From Rhodoferax_B sp049316285 (GTDB lineage Bacteria; Pseudomonadota; Gammaproteobacteria; Burkholderiales; Burkholderiaceae_C), in assembly GCF_049316285.1 (NCBI RefSeq), contig NZ_JBMOXA010000007.1:1-64000 (forward strand): 64,000 nt of DNA. The letters are read 5' to 3'. The notes under the pieces are model-generated. The model worked only from the letters and a program-made list of their open reading frames with translations. It was not told where the DNA came from and did not search any database. Each line of letters begins with the position of its first letter. Positions within the stretch are counted from its first letter, which is position 1. The position numbers and the translations under genes are program-made. This document shows, piece by piece, positions 39,107-48,460 of the stretch.

Positions 39107-40309
39107 TCAGGTGGTTTGCCAGCGCTGCTGTGCCAACAACACTTCTTCGGCCGAGCGTCCAGCCAACTGTTGGTAGACGCTGGGCGCCGTGGCCCCTTCG
39201 GTGTTGACCACCAGAACGCGCGCCTCGGGGCCCAAACCCACCCGCGCACGAAAGGCTTGATCTAGGGCTAACGCCAAGACTCCGGCCAAACCTGCAGCGC
39301 CCGACTCTCCGCTGACAATGGGCACATCGCCCATGGCGCCGTGCGCCAGCAAACGCATGGCATCGACCGCCTGCTGGTCTTCAATCGTCAAGAAAAAATC
39401 GACCGTTGGTGCGAGAAAGCGCCAGGCCAGCGGTGAGGTTTCGCCACACGCCAAACCGGCCATCACCGAATCCACGCTGCCCGTGGCCTTGGACGCCACA
39501 CCGTTCAGCGCGCTTTGCAGCAGGCAGTCGGCCTGCTGCGGCTCAACCACGATGAAGATCGGCCGCTGCGCGCCCCACTGCTCCCACAGGTAACTCGCCA
39601 CACCCGCCGCCATGCCACCCACGCCGCCTTGCAGCAGCACATGGCTGAAGGGCTCAGTCCCCTGCTCGGCCAACTCGTCCACCAGCGCGCCGTAGCCTTG
39701 CATGACGTCACGTGGAATCTCTTCGTAGCCGGGGTAGGAGGTGTCGGACACCACACGCCAGCCGTTGGCTTCGGCCAGTTGCGCGGCGTGGCTCACCGAG
39801 TCATCGTAGTTGCCTTCTATGCGCACAATCTCGGCACCGAATGCGGCGATGGCGTGTTCACGCTCGGCACTCACGTGCTGGTGCAACACGATGACACAAC
39901 GCACACCCGCGCTCTGTGCCGCTGCCGCCAGGGCGCGGCCATGGTTGCCATCGGTGGCGCTGATGACCACCAGGCCGTTTAATTTCGCACGGTAGTCGCC
40001 GCGCAGCACACCGCTAGCGTCCCAAGCGGGGTGCTCGCGCAGCACCAGGCGACTCAACGCGGCCGGGGCGCCCAAGGCCTTGAAGCTGCCCAGCGCCGAG
40101 CGTTTGGACTCGTCTTTGACCCACACCGCGCCCAAACCCAGTTGGGCTGCGAGTTTGGGCAAGGACCACAGCGGCGTGGCCTCTGGCGCCAAGTGTTTCC
40201 ACGGCGCCAGCCACGCGCGTGTGCGGCGCGCCTCGGCAATCGACATGATGGTTTTGAGCTCGGCGGGGTAGGCTGCGCGAATGGCCTGCGGGTTGGGAAC
40301 GAGTTGCAT
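39107..40309 (-). CDS. dpaL: Diaminopropionate ammonia-lyase
   Basis: The protein has 400 residues from ATG 40309. The PLP lysine lies in SKRSALGSFKALGAPAAL, the asparagine loop in SATDGNHGRALAAAA, and the phosphate-binding glycine loop in LQGGVGGMAAGVAS. These are the marks of the YgeX/DpaL fold-type II enzymes that turn 2,3-diaminopropionate into pyruvate and two ammonia. The longer upstream frame is dropped because no coding signal precedes MQLVPNPQAIRAAYP. It is probably co-transcribed with the M20 amidohydrolase 49 nt upstream, a pairing like ygeX-ygeY of Escherichia coli, under the divergent Lrp-type regulator. Confidence 0.85.
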   Translation of the reverse strand: MQLVPNPQAIRAAYPAELKTIMSIAEARRTRAWLAPWKHLAPEATPLWSLPKLAAQLGLGAVWVKDESKRSALGSFKALGAPAALSRLVLREHPAWDASGVLRGDYRAKLNGLVVISATDGNHGRALAAAAQSAGVRCVIVLHQHVSAEREHAIAAFGAEIVRIEGNYDDSVSHAAQLAEANGWRVVSDTSYPGYEEIPRDVMQGYGALVDELAEQGTEPFSHVLLQGGVGGMAAGVASYLWEQWGAQRPIFIVVEPQQADCLLQSALNGVASKATGSVDSVMAGLACGETSPLAWRFLAPTVDFFLTIEDQQAVDAMRLLAHGAMGDVPIVSGESGAAGLAGVLALALDQAFRARVGLGPEARVLVVNTEGATAPSVYQQLAGRSAEEVLLAQQRWQTT

Positions 40310-40358
40310 GAATGAAGAAGTGAAGAGAGAAGAAATCGGCAGATAAAAAGTCAGCAGC

Positions 40359-41546
40359 TCAACGCGGCAACCGCTGGCGCACCAGTTCGGCAAAATATTC
40401 GGCGCCTATTGCCAAGGTGGCATCGTTGAAGTCGTAGGCACCGTTGTGCAGCGGCACACCGCCCGCCTCGCCCTCGGCGCCATTGCCCAGGAACACAAAA
40501 ACGCCAGGCACCACACGCAAAAAGGCGCCAAAGTCTTCCGAGGCCATCATGGCCGGCACTTGGGCATCCACGCGCTCGGCCCCCACCACGGCAGTCGCGG
40601 CAGCCACGGCATAAGGCACATATTCGGGCCAGTTCACCGTGGGCTCGAATTCAAAGCTGTAGTCAAACTGGCACTCGGCCCCGTGCAGCCTGCAAATGCC
40701 TTCGCAGATCTCGCGCATGCGCCTGGCCAGGGTCGCCTGCACCTGTGGGTCATAGCTGCGCGTGTCGCCCTTGATGATGACGTTGGAGGGAATGGCATTG
40801 CGAATGCCATCGGTGATGAATTCCGTGCACGACACCACGGCCTGGGCGCTGGGGTCTAGCGTGCGCGACACAATGGTTTGCAGCGCCAGCACAATCTCGG
40901 CGCCGATCACGATGGGATCTATGCCCATGTGTGGCCGCGCCGCGTGCGTGCCACGGCCTTTGATGTGGATGACGAAGTTGTCCTCACTCGCCATGATGCC
41001 GCCGCTGCGCGTGGCTATGCTGCCCGCCGCCTGCCCTGGCATGTTGTGCAGGCCGTAGATTTCGTCCACCGGAAAGCGCTCGAACAAACCATCGGCCATC
41101 ATCGCCTTGGCACCCCGGCCATGTTCTTCTGCAGGCTGGAAGATGAAGCGCACGGTGCCGTCAAAATTCTGGCGCTCACGCAGCAACCGTGCGGCGCCAA
41201 GCACGATGGACATGTGGCCATCGTGGCCACAGGCGTGCATCTTGCCGGGGTGGGTGGAGGCCCAGCCGCGGCCGGTGGCGGTCTCGGCCATGTTCAAGGC
41301 ATCCATCTCGGCGCGGATGCCGATCACCCCCGCCCCTGTACCCACCTGCAGGCTGGCCACCAGCCCCGTGCCGCCAATTCCTTCGAACACCTGATAACCC
41401 AGCGCACGCAATGTCTTGGTCACAAAGGCCGAGGTCTGGCGCTCTTCAAAGCCGGTTTCGGGGATGGTGTGCAGTTGGCGGCGCCAGCGGGTGAGGTCGG
41501 CACTCAGGCTGGAGTCGCTGGGAAGGGGCAGATCAATCGTCGACAT
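40359..41546 (-). CDS. M20D-family amidohydrolase
   Basis: The protein has 395 residues from ATG 41546 (AAGGA upstream). Metal ligands are in KMHACGHDGHMS, FQPAEEHGRGAKAM and GLHNMPG, with a late SEDFGAFLRVVPG segment: the layout of M20D peptidases/aminoacylases (hippurate hydrolase and IAA-amino acid hydrolase type). It removes acyl groups from N-acyl amino acids. Next to dpaL it may release diaminopropionate from an acylated form; that substrate is inference. There is no signal peptide, so it acts in the cytoplasm. Confidence 0.8.
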   Translation of the reverse strand: MSTIDLPLPSDSSLSADLTRWRRQLHTIPETGFEERQTSAFVTKTLRALGYQVFEGIGGTGLVASLQVGTGAGVIGIRAEMDALNMAETATGRGWASTHPGKMHACGHDGHMSIVLGAARLLRERQNFDGTVRFIFQPAEEHGRGAKAMMADGLFERFPVDEIYGLHNMPGQAAGSIATRSGGIMASEDNFVIHIKGRGTHAARPHMGIDPIVIGAEIVLALQTIVSRTLDPSAQAVVSCTEFITDGIRNAIPSNVIIKGDTRSYDPQVQATLARRMREICEGICRLHGAECQFDYSFEFEPTVNWPEYVPYAVAAATAVVGAERVDAQVPAMMASEDFGAFLRVVPGVFVFLGNGAEGEAGGVPLHNGAYDFNDATLAIGAEYFAELVRQRLPR

Positions 41547-41675
41547 AAAAGTCCTTGGGGCGGTACGGCTGTAAATGAACCGGTGCAGTGCAATAATATT
41601 TTTTCGCCCTGCGTATTTGCTGCAGATTGAACGCCATCCGCGCACTTTCATTACGTTCTAAGCCGCCCTTTTGCA

Positions 41676-42149
41676 ATGCCCACCCCACTCGACCCGTTTG
41701 ATTTGAAGCTGCTGTCTCATCTGCAGCATGACGCACGCCAGTCACAAGCCGAGTTGGGCGCGCAGATCGGCCTGTCTTCAGCGGCCGTGAACCGGCGCAT
41801 CAAACGCCTCGCAGATGAGGGTGTGATCGACAAGTTTTCGGTGCAGCTCGACCCCAGCGCCGTGGGTGTGGAACTCACGGTCATCGCCCAGGTCGAGGTG
41901 GAGAGTGAACGCATCGACCTGCTCGACGCCATGAAGCGCAGCTTCAGCGCCTGTCCGCAGGTGCAGCAGTGTTACTACGTGGCCGGCGAGTGGGACTTTG
42001 TGCTGATTTTTGCGGTGCAGAACATGGGCCAATACACCGAGCTTACCCGCGCCTTGTTCTTCCAGAACAACAACGTCAAACGCTTCAAAACGCTGGTGGC
42101 CATGGACCGCGTGAAGGTGGGGCTGGACTTGCCCCTGGGCGGGCTTTAA
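41676..42149 (+). CDS. Lrp/AsnC family transcriptional regulator
   Basis: The protein has 157 residues. The N-terminal winged HTH (LDPFDLKLLSHLQHDARQSQAELGAQIGLSSAAVNRRIKRLADEGVIDKF) is followed by an RAM-type alpha-beta domain (VTVIAQVEVE-like strand, QCYYVAGEWDFVLIFAV). Divergent to the amidohydrolase-dpaL operon, so it very likely controls that operon in response to an amino acid, as many Lrp-type regulators do. Its stop shares the TTAA with the convergent monooxygenase stop. Confidence 0.85.
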   Translation: MPTPLDPFDLKLLSHLQHDARQSQAELGAQIGLSSAAVNRRIKRLADEGVIDKFSVQLDPSAVGVELTVIAQVEVESERIDLLDAMKRSFSACPQVQQCYYVAGEWDFVLIFAVQNMGQYTELTRALFFQNNNVKRFKTLVAMDRVKVGLDLPLGGL

Positions 42150-43330
42150 GCGGCAAGCGCATCCAAGCGCGCCAGTTCCTTGTAGAAGCCGTCCACATGC
42201 GCCTGCGCAGTGTCTGGCATGGCCTGTATGGTTTTTTGATAAGACGCCAGATCTTCCACCGCCCCCACCTGGCCCACGCGGCGTGAAGCGTCCTGCACAA
42301 ACTGGCATACCGGCGCGCGACATTGCTCAAACGCCTGCAGCGCGGCGGGCACGTCGGCATGCTGCGCCAGCAACTGCGCCAACAGCACCGCGTCTTGCAC
42401 CGCCATGGCGCCGCCCTGCCCCATGAACGGTGTGGACGCGTGTGCCGCATCACCGATCAGCAGCACGCGCCCCTGGTGCCACGGCGTGGGCATGATGACT
42501 TCTTCCACCGCGGTGTAGAGCAGCTCTGACTCTGCCGAAATCTCGTCGAGAAACTGGCGCGCGGGCGCAGCAAATTCGGCGAACTTGGCCCGCATGGTGG
42601 CCGGCCAGTCGGCCCGGTCAAACCAGGCGCTTTTGGGCTCGGCGATGGTGCCGAAGATGTAGAGCTTCTCGGCCGAAATCGGCATGATGCCCAAGCGTTT
42701 GCCCACACCCATCATCATGATTTTGTCGACCAGTTCTGGCGGGCGGCGGTGCACGCTGCGCCACACGCCCAGGCCCGAATACACCGGCTGCACTTCGGGC
42801 CACAACAGCGCGCGGATGCTGGAGCGAATGCCATCGGCGCCCAGCACCAGGTCAAACGTTTCGGTCTGTCCGTTCGACAGAGTGACCTGCACCACACCAT
42901 CCTGCTGCACCAGTGCGACCACCGATGTGCCCAATGCCACGTCTATGCCCAACGTCTGCAGCCGCGTGGACAACACGCGGTGCATTTCGGCGCGTTTCAC
43001 GCCCAGAATCGGCGGCGTGCCCTGCGGCCCCACGTTGGGGTAGACCACGTCCACAATCGGATTCCCCTGCGCGTCGAGGTAGACGTTGCGGCCGCTGGCG
43101 ATAGGGAACCCGGCACACACCAGTTCGTCCATCACGCCCAACTGGGCGAACTGCGCCAGGCCGTTGCTGTAGACAAAGATGCCCGAGCTCTGAAACTGCC
43201 ACTGCGGCTGTTTTTCGATCACGCTCACGCGCCAGCCACGTTGCGCCAGCGCGATCGCCGCCGAACATCCGGCGATGCCGGCACCAACAATCAGGACTTT
43301 GGGAGATAACTTTGCGGATTCTGTTTTCAT
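42146..43330 (-). CDS. FAD-dependent aromatic-ring monooxygenase
   Basis: The protein has 394 residues from ATG 43330. It shows the GxGxxG FAD fold (VLIVGAGIAGCSAAIALAQRGWRVSVIEK), the DG motif (VLGADGIRSSIR) and the GD motif (LLIGDAAHASTPFMGQGGAMAVQDA), as in salicylate- and 6-hydroxynicotinate-type hydroxylases. It uses NAD(P)H and O2 to hydroxylate an aromatic substrate. The substrate is unknown. The upstream extension of the frame is dropped. The AraC-type regulator gene is 31 nt upstream on the same strand and probably controls it. Confidence 0.8.
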   Translation of the reverse strand: MKTESAKLSPKVLIVGAGIAGCSAAIALAQRGWRVSVIEKQPQWQFQSSGIFVYSNGLAQFAQLGVMDELVCAGFPIASGRNVYLDAQGNPIVDVVYPNVGPQGTPPILGVKRAEMHRVLSTRLQTLGIDVALGTSVVALVQQDGVVQVTLSNGQTETFDLVLGADGIRSSIRALLWPEVQPVYSGLGVWRSVHRRPPELVDKIMMMGVGKRLGIMPISAEKLYIFGTIAEPKSAWFDRADWPATMRAKFAEFAAPARQFLDEISAESELLYTAVEEVIMPTPWHQGRVLLIGDAAHASTPFMGQGGAMAVQDAVLLAQLLAQHADVPAALQAFEQCRAPVCQFVQDASRRVGQVGAVEDLASYQKTIQAMPDTAQAHVDGFYKELARLDALAA

Positions 43331-43361
43331 GCCGCGATTCTTCTCGCCGCCCCGCCAGACC

Positions 43362-44357
43362 TCAACCCTTGTGACGCCGGATCTGGGCACCGTTCGTCCG
43401 CAGCTTGAGGTACTGGCTGGGCGTTTGCCCGGCCCAGCGCTCAAAGGCACGTGAAAACGCTTTCTCCGAGGCATAACCCACGTCCTGGGCGACACGTGCA
43501 ACATCGGCCTGGCCCTGCTCAAACTGTTGGCTCGCAATCCCCATGCGCACGTCCGCCAGGTAACGCATGGGTGTGGTGCCCATACGCTGCACAAAACGTT
43601 CGCTGAACACCGAGCGCGACTGATGGCTCACGCGCGACAGACTCGCCACCGACCAGGGTAGCTCGGGGTTGGCATGCATCTGGGCCAGTGCTTTGCCTAT
43701 GGCCTTGTCGCCTATGCCGGCCAGCCAGCCCTGCGCCTGGGCCGCGCCACTCTGCAGATGTGCACGCAACACGTGCACCAGCAGCAGATCGGCCATACGT
43801 GCGGTGACCAGTTGCCAACCTGGAACTTGCGTCAGGGTTTCGTCCACCAAGGCCTGGGTGGCCAGCGCCAGGGTGCGCGTAGTCGCCACCTCGGCCGCGC
43901 GCAGCACAATCAGCGGCGGCAACCACGACAACAGCGACTGACCACGGTGCTGCGGCATCCACAGATGCAACGAAAACAACTCGGTGAGCGCAGCGCCATG
44001 GCCGCCCTCGCCGCCGTGCCTAAAGGTGATGGGGTGGTCGCCGTGTGCCCCCGACATGTGCTGCGCCAGCAAACCGCTGAAAGGCAAGGGTGCCAGTTCG
44101 CGCGCCGAACGCACGATGTGTGGCGCGCCCTGTGGCAGCAGCACGATGTCGCCGGGCTGTATCAACACCGGCTCGGCGCCGTCGGCCTCTATCCAATACG
44201 GCTCACCCAGGCTCACGCGGATCAGCAAGCCCTCTACACCGTCGGAGCGCAGCGACCAGGGAGCGCTGAGCGTAAAACGCGCGGTGCTGGCGCGTTCGGT
44301 GCGCAGCGTGCCCAACACCAGCCCTATCAGGTCGCTAGAAGAAGTGGCCGTACTCAT
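43362..44357 (-). CDS. AraC-family regulator with cupin sensor
   Basis: The protein has 331 residues from ATG 44357. The N-terminal cupin-like domain (VSLGEPYWIEADGAEPVLIQPGDIVLLPQGAPHIV) is followed by the two-HTH AraC domain (LPWSVASLSRVSHQSRSVFSERFVQRMGTTPMRYLADVRM and VARVAQDVGYASEKAFSRAFERWAGQTPSQYLK). It is likely an activator of the monooxygenase just downstream. Its start overlaps the LysR gene's stop (ATGA), so the two are translated together. Confidence 0.85.
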   Translation of the reverse strand: MSTATSSSDLIGLVLGTLRTERASTARFTLSAPWSLRSDGVEGLLIRVSLGEPYWIEADGAEPVLIQPGDIVLLPQGAPHIVRSARELAPLPFSGLLAQHMSGAHGDHPITFRHGGEGGHGAALTELFSLHLWMPQHRGQSLLSWLPPLIVLRAAEVATTRTLALATQALVDETLTQVPGWQLVTARMADLLLVHVLRAHLQSGAAQAQGWLAGIGDKAIGKALAQMHANPELPWSVASLSRVSHQSRSVFSERFVQRMGTTPMRYLADVRMGIASQQFEQGQADVARVAQDVGYASEKAFSRAFERWAGQTPSQYLKLRTNGAQIRRHKG

Positions 44358-45283
44358 GACTTCGTCCCGGCTTTTTGCGCGCCCACACACCAGGGTGGAT
44401 CACGCAGCGCCTGCACCAGAAAGTCCACCAGGCGCCGCACCTTCAGGGGCAGTTGTTTGCGTGTCGGGTAGACCGCGTGAATGCTCAACACCCCGGCATT
44501 AAATGCGGGCAGCAGTTCGACCAGGTCGCCGCGCAGCACGTCCTGCTGGACCAGAAAATCGGGCTGCAGGATGATGCCCTGGTGCGCCAAGGCCGCAGCA
44601 CGGCAGGTGTCGCCGCTGTTGGCGCGTATGCGCGGGCGGGTGCGTACCGTGGTTTCACCTTCGTGTGTATGTTCAAAGCGCCATACATCGCCCGAAGACC
44701 AATTGCTGTAGGCCACCACATCATGCTGCGCCAAATCAGCCGGGCGCAGCGGCGTACCGCGCTGCGCCAGGTAGTGTGGCGAGGCGCACACCATCATGCG
44801 GGTCTGGGCCAGCACCCGGCTGACCAGGCCCGAATCGGCCATGTGGGCGATGCGCACCACCAGGTCAAAACCCTCCTCGACCAGATCCACAATACTGTCG
44901 GACAACACAATGTCCAGCGTGACCGCTGGGTTCTCGGCCGCAAAGCGCCCCCACAACGCGGCCAGATAAAGCGTGCCAAAGGTTTGCGGCGCCCCCACAC
45001 GCAGCCGCCCGCGCACCTGGCCAGTGGCGGAAGCGGCTTCGACCTCGGCATCCGTCACCGCCTGCAGCACCTCCTTGCAGCGCTGGTAGTAGAGCTGCCC
45101 TTCATCGGTGAGCGACAGGCGCCGCGTGGTGCGTTGCAGCAGGCGCACGCCCAGACGCTGCTCCAGATCGGCAATGTGCCGCGAGATCGCCGGTTTGGAG
45201 AGCGCCACCATGTCGAGAGCGCCGACAAAACTGCCGGCCTCGACCACGGCGACAAATGTTTTCATGGCTTGAAGAATGTCCAT
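44354..45283 (-). CDS. LysR-family transcriptional regulator
   Basis: The protein has 309 residues from ATG 45283 (MDILQAMKTFVAVVEAGSF). The HTH is VEAGSFVGALDMVALSKPAISRHIADLEQRLGVRLLQRTTRRLSLT, followed by a substrate-binding domain (RLRVGAPQTFGTLYLAALWGRF). It is divergent from the DODA-type dioxygenase gene with 111 nt between starts, the typical arrangement for a LysR regulator of its neighbour. It also sits at the head of the AraC-monooxygenase run. Confidence 0.85.
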   Translation of the reverse strand: MDILQAMKTFVAVVEAGSFVGALDMVALSKPAISRHIADLEQRLGVRLLQRTTRRLSLTDEGQLYYQRCKEVLQAVTDAEVEAASATGQVRGRLRVGAPQTFGTLYLAALWGRFAAENPAVTLDIVLSDSIVDLVEEGFDLVVRIAHMADSGLVSRVLAQTRMMVCASPHYLAQRGTPLRPADLAQHDVVAYSNWSSGDVWRFEHTHEGETTVRTRPRIRANSGDTCRAAALAHQGIILQPDFLVQQDVLRGDLVELLPAFNAGVLSIHAVYPTRKQLPLKVRRLVDFLVQALRDPPWCVGAQKAGTKS

Positions 45284-45394
45284 CGTCTCGAATTTCAAAA
45301 CAATATATGCCGAGTATCGGTGTTTATCTCGAATGGAGAGACGCCTACAGTTCATTCCTATCGAATCCAGCCGATTCCCCACCAGGAAACTGTC

Positions 45395-46249
45395 ATGTCA
45401 AAGACCACCAAGTTCCCCAGCATCTTTGTCTCTCACGGCGCACCCACGTTTGCGCTGGAACCGGGCCGTGCAGGCCCATTGCTGCGCGGCATTGGCGAGC
45501 GACTGCAACAACAACCTGGCCTGCGCGCCATCCTGGTGGTGTCGCCGCACTGGCAGACACGCGGTTTGCGCGTCAGCACCGCTGCGGCGCCCGAAACGGT
45601 ACATGACTTCGGCGGCTTTCCTGCGCCGCTGTACCGCTTGCGTTACCCCGCCCAGGGTGCACCCGCGGTCGCCGAGCAAACCATCAAGCTGCTGAGCGCC
45701 GCCGGCCTGCCGGTTGCCGCGCAGGAAAACCAGGGACTGGACCACGGCGCCTGGGTGCCGCTGCTGCACATGCTGCCGCAGGCCGATGTGCCGGTGTTTC
45801 AACTGTCGTTGCCTGTGGACCTCACCGCCCAGGGCGCCCTGCAGCTGGGCCAGGCACTGGCGCCGCTGCGCGAGCAGGGTGTGGCCATCCTGGCATCGGG
45901 CAGCCTGACACACAACCTCTACGAGTTTCGCCACACACTAGAGGGCGACCAGGAGCCCTATGTGCTCGACTTCGTGCAATGGATTCGTCGCGCAACACTG
46001 GCGCACAACACCACCGCCCTGGTGGCTTACCGCGAACAGGCGCCGCACGCACAACGCGCCCACCCCTCTGACGAGCACTATCTGCCGCTGTTGGTCGCGA
46101 TCGGTGCCAGCAGCGCAGATGAATCGGTGGAGGTGATTGACGGCGGCGTGACCTACGGCGTGTTGTCTATGGAAGGTTATGTGTTTGGCGACCTGCCCGG
46201 CGCCGCCTTGAGCCGCACACCACAAGCCGCTGAAGCGGCACTTGTTTAA
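45395..46249 (+). CDS. DODA-type extradiol aromatic ring-opening dioxygenase (YgiD/LigB family)
   Basis: The protein has 284 residues from ATG 45395 (AGGAAA upstream). Metal-binding and active-site histidines appear in the family's places: IFVSHGAPTFALEP, LVVSPHWQT, QGLDHGAWVPL and SGSLTHNLYEFR. The LigB-fold enzyme class opens catechol rings between the 4,5 positions; bacterial YgiD acts on DOPA. The true substrate may differ. The frame is open far upstream but the early part is the antisense of the LysR gene. A possible operon with the esterase gene 24 nt downstream. Confidence 0.85.
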   Translation: MSKTTKFPSIFVSHGAPTFALEPGRAGPLLRGIGERLQQQPGLRAILVVSPHWQTRGLRVSTAAAPETVHDFGGFPAPLYRLRYPAQGAPAVAEQTIKLLSAAGLPVAAQENQGLDHGAWVPLLHMLPQADVPVFQLSLPVDLTAQGALQLGQALAPLREQGVAILASGSLTHNLYEFRHTLEGDQEPYVLDFVQWIRRATLAHNTTALVAYREQAPHAQRAHPSDEHYLPLLVAIGASSADESVEVIDGGVTYGVLSMEGYVFGDLPGAALSRTPQAAEAALV

Positions 46250-46273
46250 ACGGTACCTAGAGCACAAGAAACC

Positions 46274-46909
46274 ATGCCATCACAATCCATCGTTGTCCAA
46301 CAACCCGCCAAGGCGTCACAGTTGGTGCTGCTGAGCCACGGCGTAGGCTCGGTTCCGCAGTCCCTTGTGGGCCTGGCCCAATGGTTTGCCCAACGCGCGC
46401 CCGGCGCCTTCGTGGTCAGCCTGGCGTCGCCCGAGCCGTCCGATATTTCCAATGGGTTTCAATGGTTTTCCGTGCGTGGCATCACCGAAGAAAACCGCCC
46501 GGCGCGTGTGGCTGCGGCCATGCCGGGCTTTGCGGCCAGCGTGCAGCATTGGCAACAAGTGGCCAAGGTGGACGCCCACAAAACGTTGCTGGCAGGTTTT
46601 TCGCAGGGTGCCATCATGGCGCTGGAATCGACCAAGCTGGATCACCCGCCCGCACACCGCGTGGTGGCCCTGGCCGGGCGTTATGCCGAGCTGCCCATCC
46701 ACAAACCCCATGCGACCATCCACCTGTTGCACGGTACAGCCGACCCGGTGATGCCCGTGGCCCAGGCGCAAAGTGCGTTCGCACGGCTGCAGCACCTGCA
46801 GGCGAATGCCACACTGGACCTGGTGCCCGGTGTCGGCCACGAGCCGCACCCCGCCATGCTCAGCTACCTGGCGCAACGCCTGGAGCAAAACTTTAATTCA
46901 GCCGATTAA
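46274..46909 (+). CDS. Alpha/beta hydrolase, YpfH-type esterase
   Basis: The protein has 211 residues. The nucleophile elbow is GFSQGAIMA, the acid is in LHGTADPVMPV and the histidine in GVGHEPHP, the phospholipase/carboxylesterase subfamily layout. The short length matches YpfH. It is 24 nt after the dioxygenase gene and likely co-transcribed under LysR control. Cytoplasmic; substrate unknown. Confidence 0.8.
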   Translation: MPSQSIVVQQPAKASQLVLLSHGVGSVPQSLVGLAQWFAQRAPGAFVVSLASPEPSDISNGFQWFSVRGITEENRPARVAAAMPGFAASVQHWQQVAKVDAHKTLLAGFSQGAIMALESTKLDHPPAHRVVALAGRYAELPIHKPHATIHLLHGTADPVMPVAQAQSAFARLQHLQANATLDLVPGVGHEPHPAMLSYLAQRLEQNFNSAD

Positions 46910-47004
46910 CGCAACAAACAATTGATTAAAAGGCGGTTTTTCAATCGATCCAAGCAATCTAATCTCTGGCCTTCCGCAACACAACGCTTCAAAGAAGGCC
47001 CTTC

Positions 47005-47883
47005 ATGCAACGCCGCACCCTGCTCGCCGCAGCCACCCTCGCCCTCAGCACCCTAGTCGCTGCTCACGCCGCAACGCCCCTCACCCTTGAGGTGTACAAC
47101 CCCGGCGACAAAGCCATCTTCCCCGTGACCTCGGTGATCGTCAGCGGCCCGACCGAAGCGGTGCTGATCGACGCGCAGTTCCAACGCAACGACGCCCAGG
47201 CCCTGGTGCAAAAAATCAAGGCCAGCGGCAAGAAACTCACCGTGGTCTACATCAGCCACAGCGACCCGGACTATTACTTCGGCCTGGACGTGATACAGGC
47301 TGCCTTTCCCGGCGCCAAGATCGTCGCCAGCGCACCTACCGTGGCGCACATCAAAGAGTCCATGCAAGGCAAGCTGGGCTACTGGGGCCCCATCCTCAAA
47401 GACAACGCACCGCAGAAACTGGTGTTGCCCGAAGTGCTGCAGGGCGAGCGCATCCTGGTGAACGGCCAAGCCCTGGACATCCAGGGACTGCAAGGCCCGA
47501 GCCCGGAGCGCAGCTATGTGTGGATCCCGTCCTTGAAAACGGTGGCCGGTGGCGTGGTGGTGTCCAGCGGCATCCATGTCTGGGTGGCCGATACCCAGAC
47601 AGTCGCCTCACGGCAAAACTGGCAAGCCACACTCAAGGCCATAGAAGCGCTGAAACCCGCTGCCGTGGTGCCGGGCCACTATCTTGGCGAGGGGCCCAAG
47701 GGCTTGGCCGCAGTGCAGTTCACCGCCAGCTACCTCAAAAACTTCGAGGCACAAGCGAGCCAAGCCAAAGATGCTGCGGCACTGGTGGACGCCATGCAGA
47801 AAGTCTACCCACAACTCGGCGAAGCCAGCTCGCTGGAGCTCAGCGCCAAGGTGATCAAGGGTGAGATGAAGTGGCCGCAATGA
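47005..47883 (+). CDS. Exported metallo-beta-lactamase-fold hydrolase with altered metal motif
   Basis: The protein has 292 residues with signal peptide MQRRTLLAAATLALSTLVAAHA. The fold is recognisable by IFPVTSVIVSGPTEAVLIDAQF, VVYISHSDPDYYFGL, ERSYVWIPSLKTVAGGVVV and VVPGHYLGEG. The usual HxHxDH metal site is changed: after SHSDPD the position of the second His is Tyr (DPDYYFG). The family (often listed as MBL fold, lactonase-like) includes members with HxDPDHYFG. It may bind one metal only. It stands alone, 95 nt after the esterase gene. Confidence 0.75.
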   Translation: MQRRTLLAAATLALSTLVAAHAATPLTLEVYNPGDKAIFPVTSVIVSGPTEAVLIDAQFQRNDAQALVQKIKASGKKLTVVYISHSDPDYYFGLDVIQAAFPGAKIVASAPTVAHIKESMQGKLGYWGPILKDNAPQKLVLPEVLQGERILVNGQALDIQGLQGPSPERSYVWIPSLKTVAGGVVVSSGIHVWVADTQTVASRQNWQATLKAIEALKPAAVVPGHYLGEGPKGLAAVQFTASYLKNFEAQASQAKDAAALVDAMQKVYPQLGEASSLELSAKVIKGEMKWPQ

Positions 47884-47936
47884 GTCCGCGTTTTCGCTGA
47901 TCACGCCCCGGCTCATCTTGCGGCATCCAGTCGCAT

Positions 47937-48359
47937 CTATCCCTCAATGGCCTTAGGCCGTGGCCACTGCTGCAGCCAGGCCGTGAGTGTGTACTCCAGT
48001 TCCGCCCAGCTGTGCACACTGCTCGCCCCCTCATGGACCGGCTGCGCGGCTGCGGGCGGCAGCATGCGGCCAAACCCCAGCAGCGTTGCGTCGGGTGCGG
48101 AGCGCTGCACATGACGGCGCAGCGCCCCCAGCAGCTCGCCTGCGCCGTCCAGATCCACCAGCACCAGGTCTATGTCCTTGGCCAGCAGCGTCATCACGGC
48201 ATCGGTGGCTGAGGCCGCATCTATCACCCTGGCGCCGGGCTGCAGCGCGCTGCACACTTCGTGCACCAGGTCACGTGGCTCACGCTGCACAAAGACGGTC
48301 AGCACACAGGGCGGACCCGCGCTCGCCCCTGTCCAGGTGGCATTCAGCCGGGCCGACAT
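47937..48359 (-). CDS. Receiver-like protein of the signalling cluster (140 aa)
   Basis: The start at 48359 has GGAG upstream (an earlier one is at 48392). The product has CVLTVFVQREPRDLVHEVCSALQPGARVIDAASATDAVMTLLAKDIDLVLVDLDGAGE, which resembles a receiver domain with Asp in LVLVDLDG, but the acidic pair near the N-terminus is replaced (VQRE). So phosphorylation is doubtful. It follows the EAL gene on the same strand, so it may be part of its regulation. Confidence 0.5.
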   Translation of the reverse strand: MSARLNATWTGASAGPPCVLTVFVQREPRDLVHEVCSALQPGARVIDAASATDAVMTLLAKDIDLVLVDLDGAGELLGALRRHVQRSAPDATLLGFGRMLPPAAAQPVHEGASSVHSWAELEYTLTAWLQQWPRPKAIEG

Positions 48360-48460
48360 GGCAGCTCCGGCAACAAGGCGATCGCCCACCATTGGCGTGC
48401 GCCAGGGTTTTGGGGGCGAAGGCAGAGGTGGTTCACGGCAAATCTTTCTACGGTTGAGGC

